A DNA stretch of 64,000 nucleotides from Crateriforma conspicua (GTDB lineage: Bacteria > Planctomycetota > Planctomycetia > Pirellulales > Pirellulaceae), in NCBI RefSeq assembly GCF_007752935.1, contig NZ_CP036319.1, positions 6,242,501 through 6,306,500 on the forward strand. Direction: 5' to 3'. Of the stretch, positions 55,862 to 64,000 are shown in pieces (positions within the stretch are counted from its first letter, which is position 1; every line of letters begins with the position of its first letter). The notes beneath the pieces are model-generated. The model worked only from the letters and a program-made list of their open reading frames with translations. It had not been told where the DNA came from and ran no database searches. Both the position numbers and the translations under genes were made by a program.

Positions 55862-57019
55862 TCAATACTTTGGAACGGACGAATCGATTTCATCCGACCA
55901 CGCGTGAATGCCGCCACGCATGTTGTGCACGTTTTCAAATCCCAATTGACGAAGCTGTTGGACCGCTTTGGCGCTGCGTCCGCCCATCTTGCAGTGGACA
56001 ATGATTTCGCATGATGCATCCAGTTCGCCGGCGCGCTGGTGCAGTTCACCTAACGGAATCAGCGTCCCGCCCAGGTGACAGATCTCGTATTCGTGAGGTT
56101 CGCGAACATCCAGCAGAATGAAGTCCGCTCCCGACTGCAATCGTTTCTGAACATCGCTGGGCTGGACGTCCCATGGGCTTTGTTCGCTGGCGTCGGCTGA
56201 AGACATTTTTGGGGCTCCGCAAAATTCTTGGTAGTCGATGGGTCGGGTGATACTGGGACGATCGCCACAGACGGGACACTGGAGATCACGACGCACTTTC
56301 ACTTCGCGAAACCGCATTTGCAAGGCGTCGTACAACACCAGTCGACCTGACAGCGATCTGCCCTCGCCCAAGATCAGCTTCACCGCCTCGGTCGCCTGAA
56401 TCATTCCGATGATGCCGGGCAGCACGCCCAAGACGCCGCCTTCGGCACACGAGGGAACGGTTCCCGGCGCGGGTGGCTTGGGATAAAGACATCGATAACA
56501 CGGACCATCCCCGAGGGCGAACACCGACGCTTGCCCTTCGAACTGAAAAATCGAACCATAGCAATTGGGTTTACCCGATAACACACAAACATCATTGACC
56601 AAATAGCGGGTCGCAAAGTTGTCGGTGCCGTCGATCACGATGTCATAGTCTGCCACCCGCTGCATTGCGTTTTCGGATGTCAGTGGTTCATCAAAAAGCT
56701 GCAACCTCACATGTGGGTTGATGTCCGCCAGGGCTTGTCCAGCCGACTCGACCTTTGGCTTCCCCACATCGTTGGTGCCATGAATGATTTGTCGTTGCAG
56801 GTTGGATTGGTCGACGCGATCGAAATCCACCAGCCCCAAACGGCCCACCCCGGCAGCCGCCAAGTACATGGCCACCGGCGCTCCCAAACCGCCCGCACCG
56901 ATCAACAGCACGGACGCCCGTTTCAGTTTTACTTGGCCACCGACACCGACCTCGGGCAAGGTAAAGTGCCGAGAATATCGAACGCGCTCTTCCGCGGAAA
57001 ACAAATCCACCGATTCCAC
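55862..57019 (-). CDS. moeZ: MoeZ-like E1 adenylyl/sulfurtransferase with C-terminal rhodanese domain
   Basis: The 385-residue protein has a ThiF/MoeB-type E1 domain (about 1-270): 'LLIGAGGLGAPVAMYLAAAG', 'LVDFDRVDQSNLQRQ' with both Asp residues, 'VGKPKVESA' and 'VIDGTDNFATRY' with the Mg-binding Asp. Zinc ligands are in 'CYRC' and 'CPVC', and 'TVPSCAEGG' supplies the loop Cys. The rhodanese domain (about 285-385) has active-site 'VHCKMGGRSAKA'. The role is to adenylate the C-terminal glycine of a small carrier and convert it to a thiocarboxylate. The carrier is probably the ubiquitin-like protein encoded just upstream; the GTG start at 57019 is two bases after that gene's stop. Confidence 0.93.
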   Translation of the reverse strand: MESVDLFSAEERVRYSRHFTLPEVGVGGQVKLKRASVLLIGAGGLGAPVAMYLAAAGVGRLGLVDFDRVDQSNLQRQIIHGTNDVGKPKVESAGQALADINPHVRLQLFDEPLTSENAMQRVADYDIVIDGTDNFATRYLVNDVCVLSGKPNCYGSIFQFEGQASVFALGDGPCYRCLYPKPPAPGTVPSCAEGGVLGVLPGIIGMIQATEAVKLILGEGRSLSGRLVLYDALQMRFREVKVRRDLQCPVCGDRPSITRPIDYQEFCGAPKMSSADASEQSPWDVQPSDVQKRLQSGADFILLDVREPHEYEICHLGGTLIPLGELHQRAGELDASCEIIVHCKMGGRSAKAVQQLRQLGFENVHNMRGGIHAWSDEIDSSVPKY

Positions 57020-57021
57020 AT

Positions 57022-57291
57022 TCAGCCTCCGGCCAGTGCCGACACAATCAACAACTCATCGCGTTCACCAGCAACCGTTTGTAGCCCTGACAAATCACGA
57101 ACGTTCTGATCATTGACGAACAGATTGATATGGGACGCGACATCACCGTCGGGCCCGATCAACGCTGCGTGCAGTTCCGGGTAATCTTTCGCGATGCCCT
57201 CCAGTGCATCGCCGACGGTGGACGCGGTCGATTCGATTTGCTTTCGTCCGTCGCAATGCTTGCGCAGTGCCGTGGGTATCACCAGATTCAT
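57022..57291 (-). CDS. Ubiquitin-like sulfur carrier (CysO/MoaD-like)
   Basis: The 89-residue protein ends in 'SALAGG', the exposed Gly-Gly of ThiS/MoaD/CysO carriers. The pattern 'VIPTALRKHCDGRKQIE', then 'HINLFVNDQNVRDLSGL' and the final AGG resembles mycobacterial CysO more than E. coli MoaD. The ATG at 57291 overlaps the upstream E1 stop in ATGA, fixing the start. The expected role is a thiocarboxylate carrier for cysteine or another sulfur metabolite, charged by the MoeZ-like protein. No Mec-type JAMM protease or CysM partner is in the window, so the acceptor pathway is open. Confidence 0.88.
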   Translation of the reverse strand: MNLVIPTALRKHCDGRKQIESTASTVGDALEGIAKDYPELHAALIGPDGDVASHINLFVNDQNVRDLSGLQTVAGERDELLIVSALAGG

Positions 57292-58067
57292 TGGATGCTT
57301 TCGGTCACCGTTGGTTGGGAATCGGCCGTGAACAAGTGTCGGCAGGTCGAACACGACTGACGCCGGTCAATCTTTAACATTCGAAACGACATGTCTCGCA
57401 GATCCATCTGCAGCATTCGGTTGGCAAGTGGATCTCCGAGTCCAGAAACCAGCTTGATCGCTTCCATTGCTGCCATGCAGGCGACCGAACCGGAAACGGC
57501 GCCAAATACGGGAAACTGTCGTTTCCACGGCTGCGGCAATTCCGGATACAAACAACGCAAACACGGCGTTGCACCGGGAATGATCGTGGTCAAATGAGCT
57601 TCCATTTCATACATCGCACCTTCGACCAACGGTTTGCCCTGTTGGACAGCCTGCTGATTCATTGCAAACCGTTCTTCGAATAGCGGTGCACAGTCGACCA
57701 CGACATCAGCTTGAGCGACCAAGTCCGCGGCGTTATCGGTATTGACGTTTTCCCCGACGGCGACGATTTCCAGCCGAGGATTCAATTCCAACAAACGTCG
57801 GCGAACCGATTCGATGCGTGGCTTTCCAATCCAATCGTGCGTCATCAGCAACTGGCGATTCAAATCGCTGGGCTTCACATTACCGGCGTGTGCCAGCACC
57901 AACTTGCCGACACCGGCGGCGGCAAGTTCATAGGCCACAACGCTGCCCACGCCGCCGACGCGTGACACCATCACACTGGCATCCTTCAGTTTTTGTTGGC
58001 CATGTTCACCAAAGTCCGGCACCCACATCTGCCACTCATAGGTGGCCATTTCTTCATCACTTAGCAA
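57288..58067 (-). CDS. ThiF/MoeB-family E1-like protein with degenerate active site
   Basis: The 259-residue protein keeps the E1 fold signals: 'RVGGVGSVVAYELAAAGVG', 'SDLNRQLL' and zinc-type cysteines Cys169/Cys172 ('CLRC') and Cys239/Cys242 ('CSTC'). However, compared with MoeB, the 'LLDFD' acidic pair reads 'LAHAG' (His60, Gly62), the ATP-binding Lys after 'GxP' is Arg84, the Mg-binding Asp (DCTDN) reads 'DCAPL' with Pro128, and the loop Cys is missing. It therefore may not adenylate a carrier. It heads the operon and overlaps the carrier start. Possible roles are a partner subunit of the MoeZ-like E1, as in heterodimeric eukaryotic E1s, or a carrier-binding scaffold. Confidence 0.88.
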   Translation of the reverse strand: MLSDEEMATYEWQMWVPDFGEHGQQKLKDASVMVSRVGGVGSVVAYELAAAGVGKLVLAHAGNVKPSDLNRQLLMTHDWIGKPRIESVRRRLLELNPRLEIVAVGENVNTDNAADLVAQADVVVDCAPLFEERFAMNQQAVQQGKPLVEGAMYEMEAHLTTIIPGATPCLRCLYPELPQPWKRQFPVFGAVSGSVACMAAMEAIKLVSGLGDPLANRMLQMDLRDMSFRMLKIDRRQSCSTCRHLFTADSQPTVTESIQ

Positions 58068-58207
58068 CCGTCTGCGCTCCGGTCATTCGACACTCCCACG
58101 ACTCGATCGGGTCGCATTCTAAGCGTTTTCAGTGTGGTCTTCAGCGGCGTGTACCGTTCAACGGAAAATGAATTCGGTGTGAATCCCCCCACCGCATCGA
58201 CTGACCA

Positions 58208-58220
58208 TCCGGCTTTGCCG
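58208..58220. terminator. Short hairpin after the pyruvate kinase gene
   Basis: CCGGC (58208-58212) and GCCGG (58216-58220) flank a TTT loop, 37 bases past the pyruvate kinase stop on the minus strand. No T-run follows, so termination activity is uncertain. Confidence 0.25.
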
Positions 58221-58256
58221 GGCCACCACGATCGCGTCCGGTCACCGGTGTCGGAA

Positions 58257-59702
58257 TCAGGTCCCGGAAGCTGGTGGCACCTGTCGCAACTGCAACGTAT
58301 CGATGATCTTGCCTTCGGCCAGCGCGTTGGTGATCACGACCAACCACTGGTCGGGCACGCACCATTTATTTTTGCTGAGGATCTGTAGCGCATTTTGAAT
58401 CGTCTTTTCTGGATCCTCGTCGAAATCAATCAAAAATGGCTCGACGCCCCAGGGCAGCAACAACTGGTGGAAGGTAATCGGCAGATCGGTGAATGCGTAG
58501 ATCGGAACGTCACGGGCTTTCAACGCCCCCAACACGTAGGCCAGAAATCCGCTTCTGGTGAAGACCACGATTCCCGAATTGCCCAGTTCAGTGGCCAACG
58601 AAACCGATGCACGCAGCATTTTCGATTTCGGTTCGTGCAAGACGATCCGTTTATTGATCGGCGTCGAAATCGATGGTTCGATACTGCCGACAATGCTTTT
58701 CAGTGCTTCCACGGACTCCAGCGGATACGATCCCGTGGTCGTTTCGCCCGACAGCATGATTGCGTCGGCTTGTTCGCGAATCGCGTTGGACACATCGCTG
58801 ATTTCGGCACGCGTGGGAATCGGCGCATGAATCATTGATTCCAACAAGTGGGTGGCAATGATGACCGGTTTACCTTCCATCTGGCAGGCACGAACCAGTT
58901 GCGTTTGCACCAGCGGCAACCGGTGGTATTCAATTTCAATGCCCAAGTCACCACGAGCCACCATCACGCCATCAGCGGCACAGATGATTTCGTGCATGTT
59001 ACGCACGCCCGCCTGGTCTTCGATCTTGGCGACGATCCGGGCCTTGCTTCCCAGTTCGTCCAGATAGGTTTGCAGGGTTCGGATATCCTCGGCCTGTCGT
59101 ACGAACGACAATGCCACGAAGTCAATTCCTGCTTCGACGCCGGCTTGCAAATCCCGTTTATCTTTTTCCGTCAAGGCGGGCAATTTGACTTGAATCCCCG
59201 GCAGATTGATGTGCCGTCGTGACCCCAGCGTTCCCGCGGTCAGCACCTCCATCACGACTTTGGTGTCATCGGTTTCCAAGACGCGAAACCGCAGCAAACC
59301 ACTGTCGACCAAGACTGTCGCACCGACGGAAACATCGGCGGGCAAATCGCGATAGTTGACACTCACACGATGCACGCCGTCATCGCACGGTTGCGGCGGA
59401 TCCACGTGCAACTCCAAACGGTCGCCGCATTTCAATTCAACGGGTTGTTCCACCGGGCCGGTACGAATCTCGGGGCCCTTCACATCCATCATCACGGCGA
59501 CTTGGCGGTTCACAGCATCGGAAGCCTCACGAATCCTCGCGATGACTTCCCCAACCCACTCGACCGAACCGTGCGCCATGTTCAGCCGCACCAAATCGAC
59601 GCCGGCACGAATCAATTCACGCAACATTTCGGGCGACTCGGTGGCGGGGCCAACGGTCGCAACGATCTTGGTATGCCGGTAGGGGCGATGGGCTGAATTC
59701 AT
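58257..59702 (-). CDS. pyk: Pyruvate kinase
   Basis: The 481-residue enzyme has the N-terminal 'TKIVATVGPATESPEML', 'VDLVRLNMAHGS', the substrate and metal region 'MMDVKGPEIRTG', 'VMVARGDLGIEIE' and 'GKPVIIATHLLESMI' (usual ATQMLESM), followed by 'ADAIMLSGETTTGSYPLES'. It converts phosphoenolpyruvate and ADP to pyruvate and ATP in glycolysis. I chose ATG 59702, where the family's N-terminus begins; the frame is open upstream for 68 codons of unlike sequence. The C-terminal regulatory domain is present ('GIVVFTRSGFLAYVLGALK'). Confidence 0.96.
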   Translation of the reverse strand: MNSAHRPYRHTKIVATVGPATESPEMLRELIRAGVDLVRLNMAHGSVEWVGEVIARIREASDAVNRQVAVMMDVKGPEIRTGPVEQPVELKCGDRLELHVDPPQPCDDGVHRVSVNYRDLPADVSVGATVLVDSGLLRFRVLETDDTKVVMEVLTAGTLGSRRHINLPGIQVKLPALTEKDKRDLQAGVEAGIDFVALSFVRQAEDIRTLQTYLDELGSKARIVAKIEDQAGVRNMHEIICAADGVMVARGDLGIEIEYHRLPLVQTQLVRACQMEGKPVIIATHLLESMIHAPIPTRAEISDVSNAIREQADAIMLSGETTTGSYPLESVEALKSIVGSIEPSISTPINKRIVLHEPKSKMLRASVSLATELGNSGIVVFTRSGFLAYVLGALKARDVPIYAFTDLPITFHQLLLPWGVEPFLIDFDEDPEKTIQNALQILSKNKWCVPDQWLVVITNALAEGKIIDTLQLRQVPPASGT

Positions 59703-59942
59703 GCGAATGAACAACGAATGGCGGATCAGGGCAAAAGAAGACCCACGCATTCTGGCGCGACATGCGACAGCGACAACGTCGCATGAATCCAGCGAACACC
59801 ACCGTCGCCTAAACCCGCCTCCGATGCCGTCTTCGGGACCCTTACCGAGATTGGCCCCGGCAATCCGCTGCAAAAAGCAACGCAGCAGCTTTTGGTCACT
59901 TCCCACCGCGGACGTCGAACCAAGTCGCGATCGACGGACGAA

Positions 59943-61481
59943 TCAGACCCAAAAATCACGGTCTAAACTGCGATAGCCGATCGCTTCGGCCAAGTGTTCT
60001 TCGCGGATGCAATCGCTGCCGTCGACATCGGCGATCGTTCGGGCCACACGCAAGATTTTGTCGTGTGCCCGGGCCGACAGCCCCATCTCCTCCACGCTGG
60101 ACCGCAACATGGTTTGGCACGCACTGGTCAACGCGCAGTGTTTGCGGACTTCGGGGCTGGTCATCTGTGCGTTGTACCGAGACGCCTTGGCGTCAAAGCG
60201 AACGGCTTGGACCTGACGCGCACGTTCGACATCCTGTCGCATTTGTTGACTGGATGTGCCGTCCGCGGATTGGGATGACAATTCATCGAAGGGGACCGCG
60301 GGGACTTCGATATGCATGTCGACGCGATCAAGCAACGGACCGCTAATCTTCCCGACATAGCGTTCGATTTGTGGCGGCGTGCAATTGCAACTGCGGCGTG
60401 GATCACTGCGGTAACCGCATGGGCAAGGGTTTGCTGCGGCGATCAACATAAAGTCGGACGGAAATTGGCTGCTGGACAGCGCCCGGCTGATCGTCACGAC
60501 GCCGTCTTCCAACGGTTGTCGCATGACTTCCAGCGTCTTGCGATTGAATTCCGGCAATTCGTCCAAAAACAAAATGCCGTTGTGCGCTTTGCTGATCTCG
60601 CCGGGTGCCGGTGGGCTTCCGCCGCCGACCAAACCGGCGTCGCTGATCGTATGGTGGGGACTTCGAAAAGGCCTTTTTGCAAGCAGCGGTTGGCCACTTG
60701 GAAGCTGGCCTAAAGCACTATAAATGCGTGTCGTTTCGATCGATTCCGCGGCGGTCAGTTGCGGCAAGATCGTCGGCATTCGCTTGGCCAACATTGTCTT
60801 TCCCGACCCCGGCGGACCGATCATCAACAGGTTGTGCGCGCCGGCGGCGGCCAGCGTCATCGCGCGTTTGGCCATTTCTTGGCCGCGGACGTCGGCGAAA
60901 TCCAGATCGTAGACGCTGAATTCATCGAATAGCTCGTCCACGCGACTGGGCTGAGGTGCAATGTCGATCTCGCTCGCAAAAAATGCGACGGCCTGTGCCA
61001 AGCTGTCGACCGGAATCACTTCCAGGTCATCGACCACCGCCGCCTCCTCGGCGTTTTCGCGGGGCACGACCAAGCCGGTGATTCCACACTTGACTGCTTC
61101 GATCGCGATGGACAGGGCACCTTTGATCCGCCGAGTGTGACCTTCTAAAGCAAGTTCACCGACGATCGCGTACTGTTCCAAACGGTCGGGCGCCAGTTGA
61201 CCGCTGCCGGAAAGCACCCCCAAAGCCACGGGCAAATCGAACGACGCGGCCTGTTTGGGCAGATCACCCGGTGCCAGATTGATCACGATTCGATCGTGCG
61301 GGCGGGTGAACCCGCTGTTGACGATCGCACGTTCAACACGGTGCGTCGATTCTTTCACCGCCGTGTCGGGCAGACCGACCAAGATCGTCTTGGGCATCGC
61401 GGCAGGCGAAATGTCGACTTCCACATCGACCGGTTTGGCCTCGATTCCCAACAGCGTCAAAGTCTTCAGTCGCGCCAGCAT
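59943..61481 (-). CDS. comM: ComM/YifB-type Mg-chelatase-like AAA+ protein
   Basis: The 512-residue protein has the N-terminal Lon-like fold domain ('ILVGLPDTAVKESTHRVERA', 'LPVALGVLSGSGQL') and an AAA+ core with Walker A 'MIGPPGSGKTMLAKRMP', 'FRSPHHTISDAGLVGGG', Walker B 'GILFLDELPEFNRKTLE' and the cysteine set 'AANPCPCGYRSDPRRSCNC'. In Vibrio, ComM is a hexameric branch-migration helicase in natural transformation; many bacteria carry it without obvious competence. It starts with ATG 61481. About 240 bases separate it from pyruvate kinase on the same strand. Confidence 0.95.
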   Translation of the reverse strand: MLARLKTLTLLGIEAKPVDVEVDISPAAMPKTILVGLPDTAVKESTHRVERAIVNSGFTRPHDRIVINLAPGDLPKQAASFDLPVALGVLSGSGQLAPDRLEQYAIVGELALEGHTRRIKGALSIAIEAVKCGITGLVVPRENAEEAAVVDDLEVIPVDSLAQAVAFFASEIDIAPQPSRVDELFDEFSVYDLDFADVRGQEMAKRAMTLAAAGAHNLLMIGPPGSGKTMLAKRMPTILPQLTAAESIETTRIYSALGQLPSGQPLLAKRPFRSPHHTISDAGLVGGGSPPAPGEISKAHNGILFLDELPEFNRKTLEVMRQPLEDGVVTISRALSSSQFPSDFMLIAAANPCPCGYRSDPRRSCNCTPPQIERYVGKISGPLLDRVDMHIEVPAVPFDELSSQSADGTSSQQMRQDVERARQVQAVRFDAKASRYNAQMTSPEVRKHCALTSACQTMLRSSVEEMGLSARAHDKILRVARTIADVDGSDCIREEHLAEAIGYRSLDRDFWV

Positions 61482-61657
61482 CGTCGCCCCAAACCCTCGA
61501 GTGCGTCACAAATGTCCAGTGCCAAGTTTGGCGATACCGGCTTGCCCGATCAACGGGTCAAGACGAAGGATTTCACTGGTTGCCCGCTTTTCGGTGCCAC
61601 CCGGTCCCGGCCCACCGCCCTGACCACCCCAACCCTGTTTCGTACAAAGCCCCACTG

Positions 61658-62182
61658 ATGAATTTGCTGTGGCTAGGCAAACCGACACCAGTTTCCCCGA
61701 CGCCCACGATTGGCCTGCGATCACGAGTGTGTGTCGCTGTTGCTGTGTGGTCTGCCCTTTCGTTCGGGGCCTGCTTTCCACGGTCCGTGTCGAACGGTGA
61801 TGACTACAGCCGACGGGTCGACGAACTGTACCGAAAGTGGCGGCAAGCAAAATCGGCATCATTCGGACAACCCAAAGATGCCTCTGACGCGAAGGTCTCT
61901 TGGGGATGGGTTGCCATCACAGACTATCGAAGCCTCGGCAGGCGTGCCGGGTCGTTCAAACAAGCCAGACAACCATCCTTGATCGTCACCGACCACCGAC
62001 GTCATAGCGAAGCGGAACTTCGACATCGTATCGACCGAGCCTTGTTGCCGGCCAACGGTTTGCGGTCGCCTTATCGCAACATCGTGCCCGGCATCAATTA
62101 CGGCGTACCGTCATCCCACCGTCACTTCATCCCAGGGATCAATTTTGGCGTTCCCACCACCGACCCGCGGGCACGACCCTAG
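61658..62182 (+). CDS. Small lipoprotein-like protein of unknown function
   Basis: The 174-residue frame from ATG 61658 has a hydrophobic segment ending in a lipobox-like 'ALSFGAC', then a basic polar region. The C-terminus repeats 'IVPGINYGVP' and 'FIPGINFGVP', a short tandem motif. No family is recognised. The coding call rests on the signal-like N-terminus and the repeat, and the start is uncertain, with the hydrophobic segment about 26 residues in. It is divergent from comM. Confidence 0.5.
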   Translation: MNLLWLGKPTPVSPTPTIGLRSRVCVAVAVWSALSFGACFPRSVSNGDDYSRRVDELYRKWRQAKSASFGQPKDASDAKVSWGWVAITDYRSLGRRAGSFKQARQPSLIVTDHRRHSEAELRHRIDRALLPANGLRSPYRNIVPGINYGVPSSHRHFIPGINFGVPTTDPRARP

Positions 62183-62233
62183 AGAAACGGATCGACGCGG
62201 CGTGCGCGATGAATCCGCTGATAGAGAATCCAG

Positions 62234-62271
62234 CGGCTGGGCGATGGGCAACCGGCTGGGCGATGGGCAAC
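62234..62271 (+). repeat. Perfect 19-base tandem duplication
   Basis: CGGCTGGGCGATGGGCAAC occurs at 62234-62252 and again at 62253-62271 with no mismatch. It ends about 70 bases before the enoyl-CoA hydratase-like start, in its presumed leader. A GGGC/GCCC hairpin (62265-62275) overlaps the second copy. Confidence 0.9.
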
Positions 62272-62341
62272 GCCCAACGTATCTTTCGGTCAAATTCAGT
62301 CGGATTCCTGCCTTTTCGCCCGACCAACGTATCGCCGTTCC

Positions 62342-63136
62342 ATGCCCCCATCGATTTCGTCCGAAGTCCGTGTCCAGATCACCGACTCGATTGCCCACGT
62401 CACTCTGGATCGACCACAGAAACGTAACGCCCTGTCACTTCGGGTTTTGGCCGACCTGGAACGCGCCTTGTCGGCACTGGGCGGCGATACGACAGTGCGT
62501 GTCGTTATCATCGCGGCAAGCGGAAAGGTGTTCTCGTCTGGCCACGACTTGAAAGAAATGGTCGATCGATCGGCCGAAGACTACGAGCGACTTTTTCGCC
62601 AGTGCACGACGACGATGCAGCGGATTCGTCAGATCCCACAACCCGTCATCGCTCAGGTGCAAGGACTTGCCACCGCAGCGGGATGCCAGCTTGTCGCATC
62701 CTGCGATCTGATCGTGGCGGGCCGATCAGCCGCCTTCGCAACGCCCGGTGTCAAGATCGGTCTGTTCTGCACCACACCGATGGTCCCGATGGTTCGCGGG
62801 TTACCGCCAAAATTGGCGATGGAAATGTTGTTGACCGGGCGCCCTATCACGGCACAACGTGCTTACGATGTCGGATTCGTCAACGCGGTTTGCGACGACG
62901 ACGAATTGCCTGAAACCACGCTTAGTCTTGCCCAAAACATTGTCGAATCTAGCGGACACGCGGCGACGATCGGCAAAGCTGCTTTCTACCGACAACTGCA
63001 TCTGAGCGAAACAGATGCGTACGCCGACGCGGTCGACGTCATGACACGCAACGCGTGTGACCCGGAGGCCGACGAAGGGATCCGGGCCTTCCTTGAAAAG
63101 CGTCCTCCTCGGTGGGATCAAACGTCCGAGATCTGA
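62342..63136 (+). CDS. Enoyl-CoA hydratase/isomerase family protein (ECHDC3-like)
   Basis: The 264-residue crotonase-fold protein has 'VTLDRPQKRNALSLRVL', the oxyanion segment 'ASGKVFSSGHDLKEM' and 'VQGLATAAGCQLVASCDL'. The region where hydratases carry catalytic Glu ('ATPGVKIGLFCTTPMVPM') has none, as in the ECHDC3-like branch, so classical hydratase activity is doubtful. It may bind or isomerise an acyl-CoA. The start is ATG 62342. It converges on the acyltransferase gene with 17 bases between. Confidence 0.9.
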   Translation: MPPSISSEVRVQITDSIAHVTLDRPQKRNALSLRVLADLERALSALGGDTTVRVVIIAASGKVFSSGHDLKEMVDRSAEDYERLFRQCTTTMQRIRQIPQPVIAQVQGLATAAGCQLVASCDLIVAGRSAAFATPGVKIGLFCTTPMVPMVRGLPPKLAMEMLLTGRPITAQRAYDVGFVNAVCDDDELPETTLSLAQNIVESSGHAATIGKAAFYRQLHLSETDAYADAVDVMTRNACDPEADEGIRAFLEKRPPRWDQTSEI

Positions 63137-63153
63137 TCGCCGATCAACAGCAT

Positions 63154-63999
63154 TTATTCGTCGGCACAGCGATGTGCATACGATGCGAGTGCCAGGGATC
63201 GGATGCGTGTCGGCACATCATCCGATCGTGACATGAACACGACCGGACAAGCCACGCCGGAAAGCATGCCCCCGAACCGGCAATCGCTGGTGTACATGAT
63301 GGCCTTCACCGTCAAGTTTGCCGACAACAGGTTAGGAAACAGCATGACATCGGCGGATCCCATAGCCCCGTCGTCAACACTCTTTCTTTTGGCGGATTCC
63401 TGCGAATAGGCCAAGTCGAACGAACATGGTCCGACGATATCTGCGGCAGCGGTGTTGCTGAGACGACCCGCCAGTGTGGTCGCCAACGCTGTTTCAGGCA
63501 TTGCGGCGTTGCTCTTTTCGGTCGCCGCCATGGTCGCAACAACCGGTTGCTGCGCTCCCAGGCCGTGGGCAACGCGAACGACTTGCCTAAAAATACTTTC
63601 GGCCTGTTGTGGATCAGGCTGGATGGTGATTCCCGTATCGGTCAACAGAAAGCGTCGATCGTCACGAGGAATCTCCATCAGAACGATTTGGCATACGGTT
63701 TCACCGGTTCTCAGTCCCGCGTGACGATCCAAAACCGCTTTCAGCAAATCGGGTGTCGAAACGCGTCCCTTCATCAAGAAGTCGCCGCGGCCGTCGACGA
63801 TTGCCCGAACCGCGTCGACCGCCGGATTATCCGAGTGAATCACATCCCAGTCGGCCAAATTGATGTCCAGCGATTCAGAAAGCCGCTGGATTTCGGGCTG
63901 GTCACCGACCACCACCGGACGAACCCATCGACGGTGTTTCGCGGTGTGCAAAGCCTGCAGCACGGTCGCATCATCGGCACCGACCGCGACGACACGGTG
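63154..63999 (-). CDS. Phosphate acetyl/butyryltransferase family protein, 5' end outside window
   Basis: The frame stays open to the window edge; the visible 281 residues include 'VVAVGADDATVLQALHTA' and 'VRPVVVGDQPEIQRL' at the start, 'DFLMKGRVSTPDLLKAVLD' in the middle and 'DVMLFPNLLSANLTVKAIM' plus 'CRFGGMLSGVACPVVFMSR' near the end. These match the Pta/Ptb fold, and the compact length and 'KGRVSTPDLLKAVL' fit phosphate butyryltransferase rather than the long Pta. It would interconvert acyl-CoA and acyl phosphate. Only a few residues are probably missing at the N-terminus. Confidence 0.9.
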   Translation of the reverse strand, partial: HRVVAVGADDATVLQALHTAKHRRWVRPVVVGDQPEIQRLSESLDINLADWDVIHSDNPAVDAVRAIVDGRGDFLMKGRVSTPDLLKAVLDRHAGLRTGETVCQIVLMEIPRDDRRFLLTDTGITIQPDPQQAESIFRQVVRVAHGLGAQQPVVATMAATEKSNAAMPETALATTLAGRLSNTAAADIVGPCSFDLAYSQESAKRKSVDDGAMGSADVMLFPNLLSANLTVKAIMYTSDCRFGGMLSGVACPVVFMSRSDDVPTRIRSLALASYAHRCADE

Positions 64000-64000
64000 T

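Overview
The window looks like a chromosomal piece of a Planctomycetota bacterium, most likely of the Pirellulaceae (Rhodopirellula/Stieleria-like). This is inference from gene content: two secreted sulfatases, a Tat-exported Gfo/Idh oxidoreductase, an exported quinoprotein-like propeller with a LamG domain, DUF5690 and DUF819 membrane proteins, a TIGR03364 oxidoreductase, many GTG/TTG starts and moderately high GC. I recognised no rRNA, tRNA, CRISPR array, phage or insertion sequence.

Layout. 0-14 kb: a PH-like protein tail, a secreted unknown, then a compact biosynthetic locus. It holds a fully reducing type I PKS (KS-AT-DH-ER-KR-ACP) whose stop codon overlaps the start of a C-A-T-TE NRPS. 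An FtsX/MacB-type permease lies upstream on the same strand, and a LolD/MacB-type ATPase lies beyond the other end. Together they suggest an N-acyl amino acid-like lipid with its own exporter. 14-27 kb: an SppA-like lipoprotein that appears to lack its catalytic dyad, a DUF2817 peptidase coupled to a secreted unknown, an MJ1255-type glycosyltransferase followed by a radical SAM protein, a 1133-residue glycine-rich protein, a GH5-like hydrolase and a PqaA-like protein. 27-35 kb: an adaptor/permease/oxidoreductase/TolC set (MacA-MacB-TolC-like, no ATPase). 35.4-36.2 kb: a gene-free stretch with dense inverted repeats. 36-43 kb: two sulfatases facing an overlapping sulfotransferase-glycosyltransferase-deacetylase operon.

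43-64 kb: a TIGR03364 oxidoreductase divergent from DUF5690, a DUF819 transporter, the large propeller protein, a secreted unknown, and a ModABC-like importer whose binding protein is a tandem duplication. The importer converges on an E1 / ubiquitin-like / E1-rhodanese operon. That operon resembles the CysO-MoeZ sulfur-carrier system, but its first E1 has lost its key residues. The window ends with housekeeping-type genes: pyruvate kinase, a ComM-like AAA protein, a small lipoprotein-like protein, an enoyl-CoA hydratase-like protein and a partial phosphate acyltransferase.

The strongest leads are the PKS-NRPS locus with its split exporter, the degenerate E1 beside a CysO-like carrier, the tandem binding protein, the SppA pseudoprotease and the glycine-rich giant. 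All assignments come from reading motifs; no database search was run.
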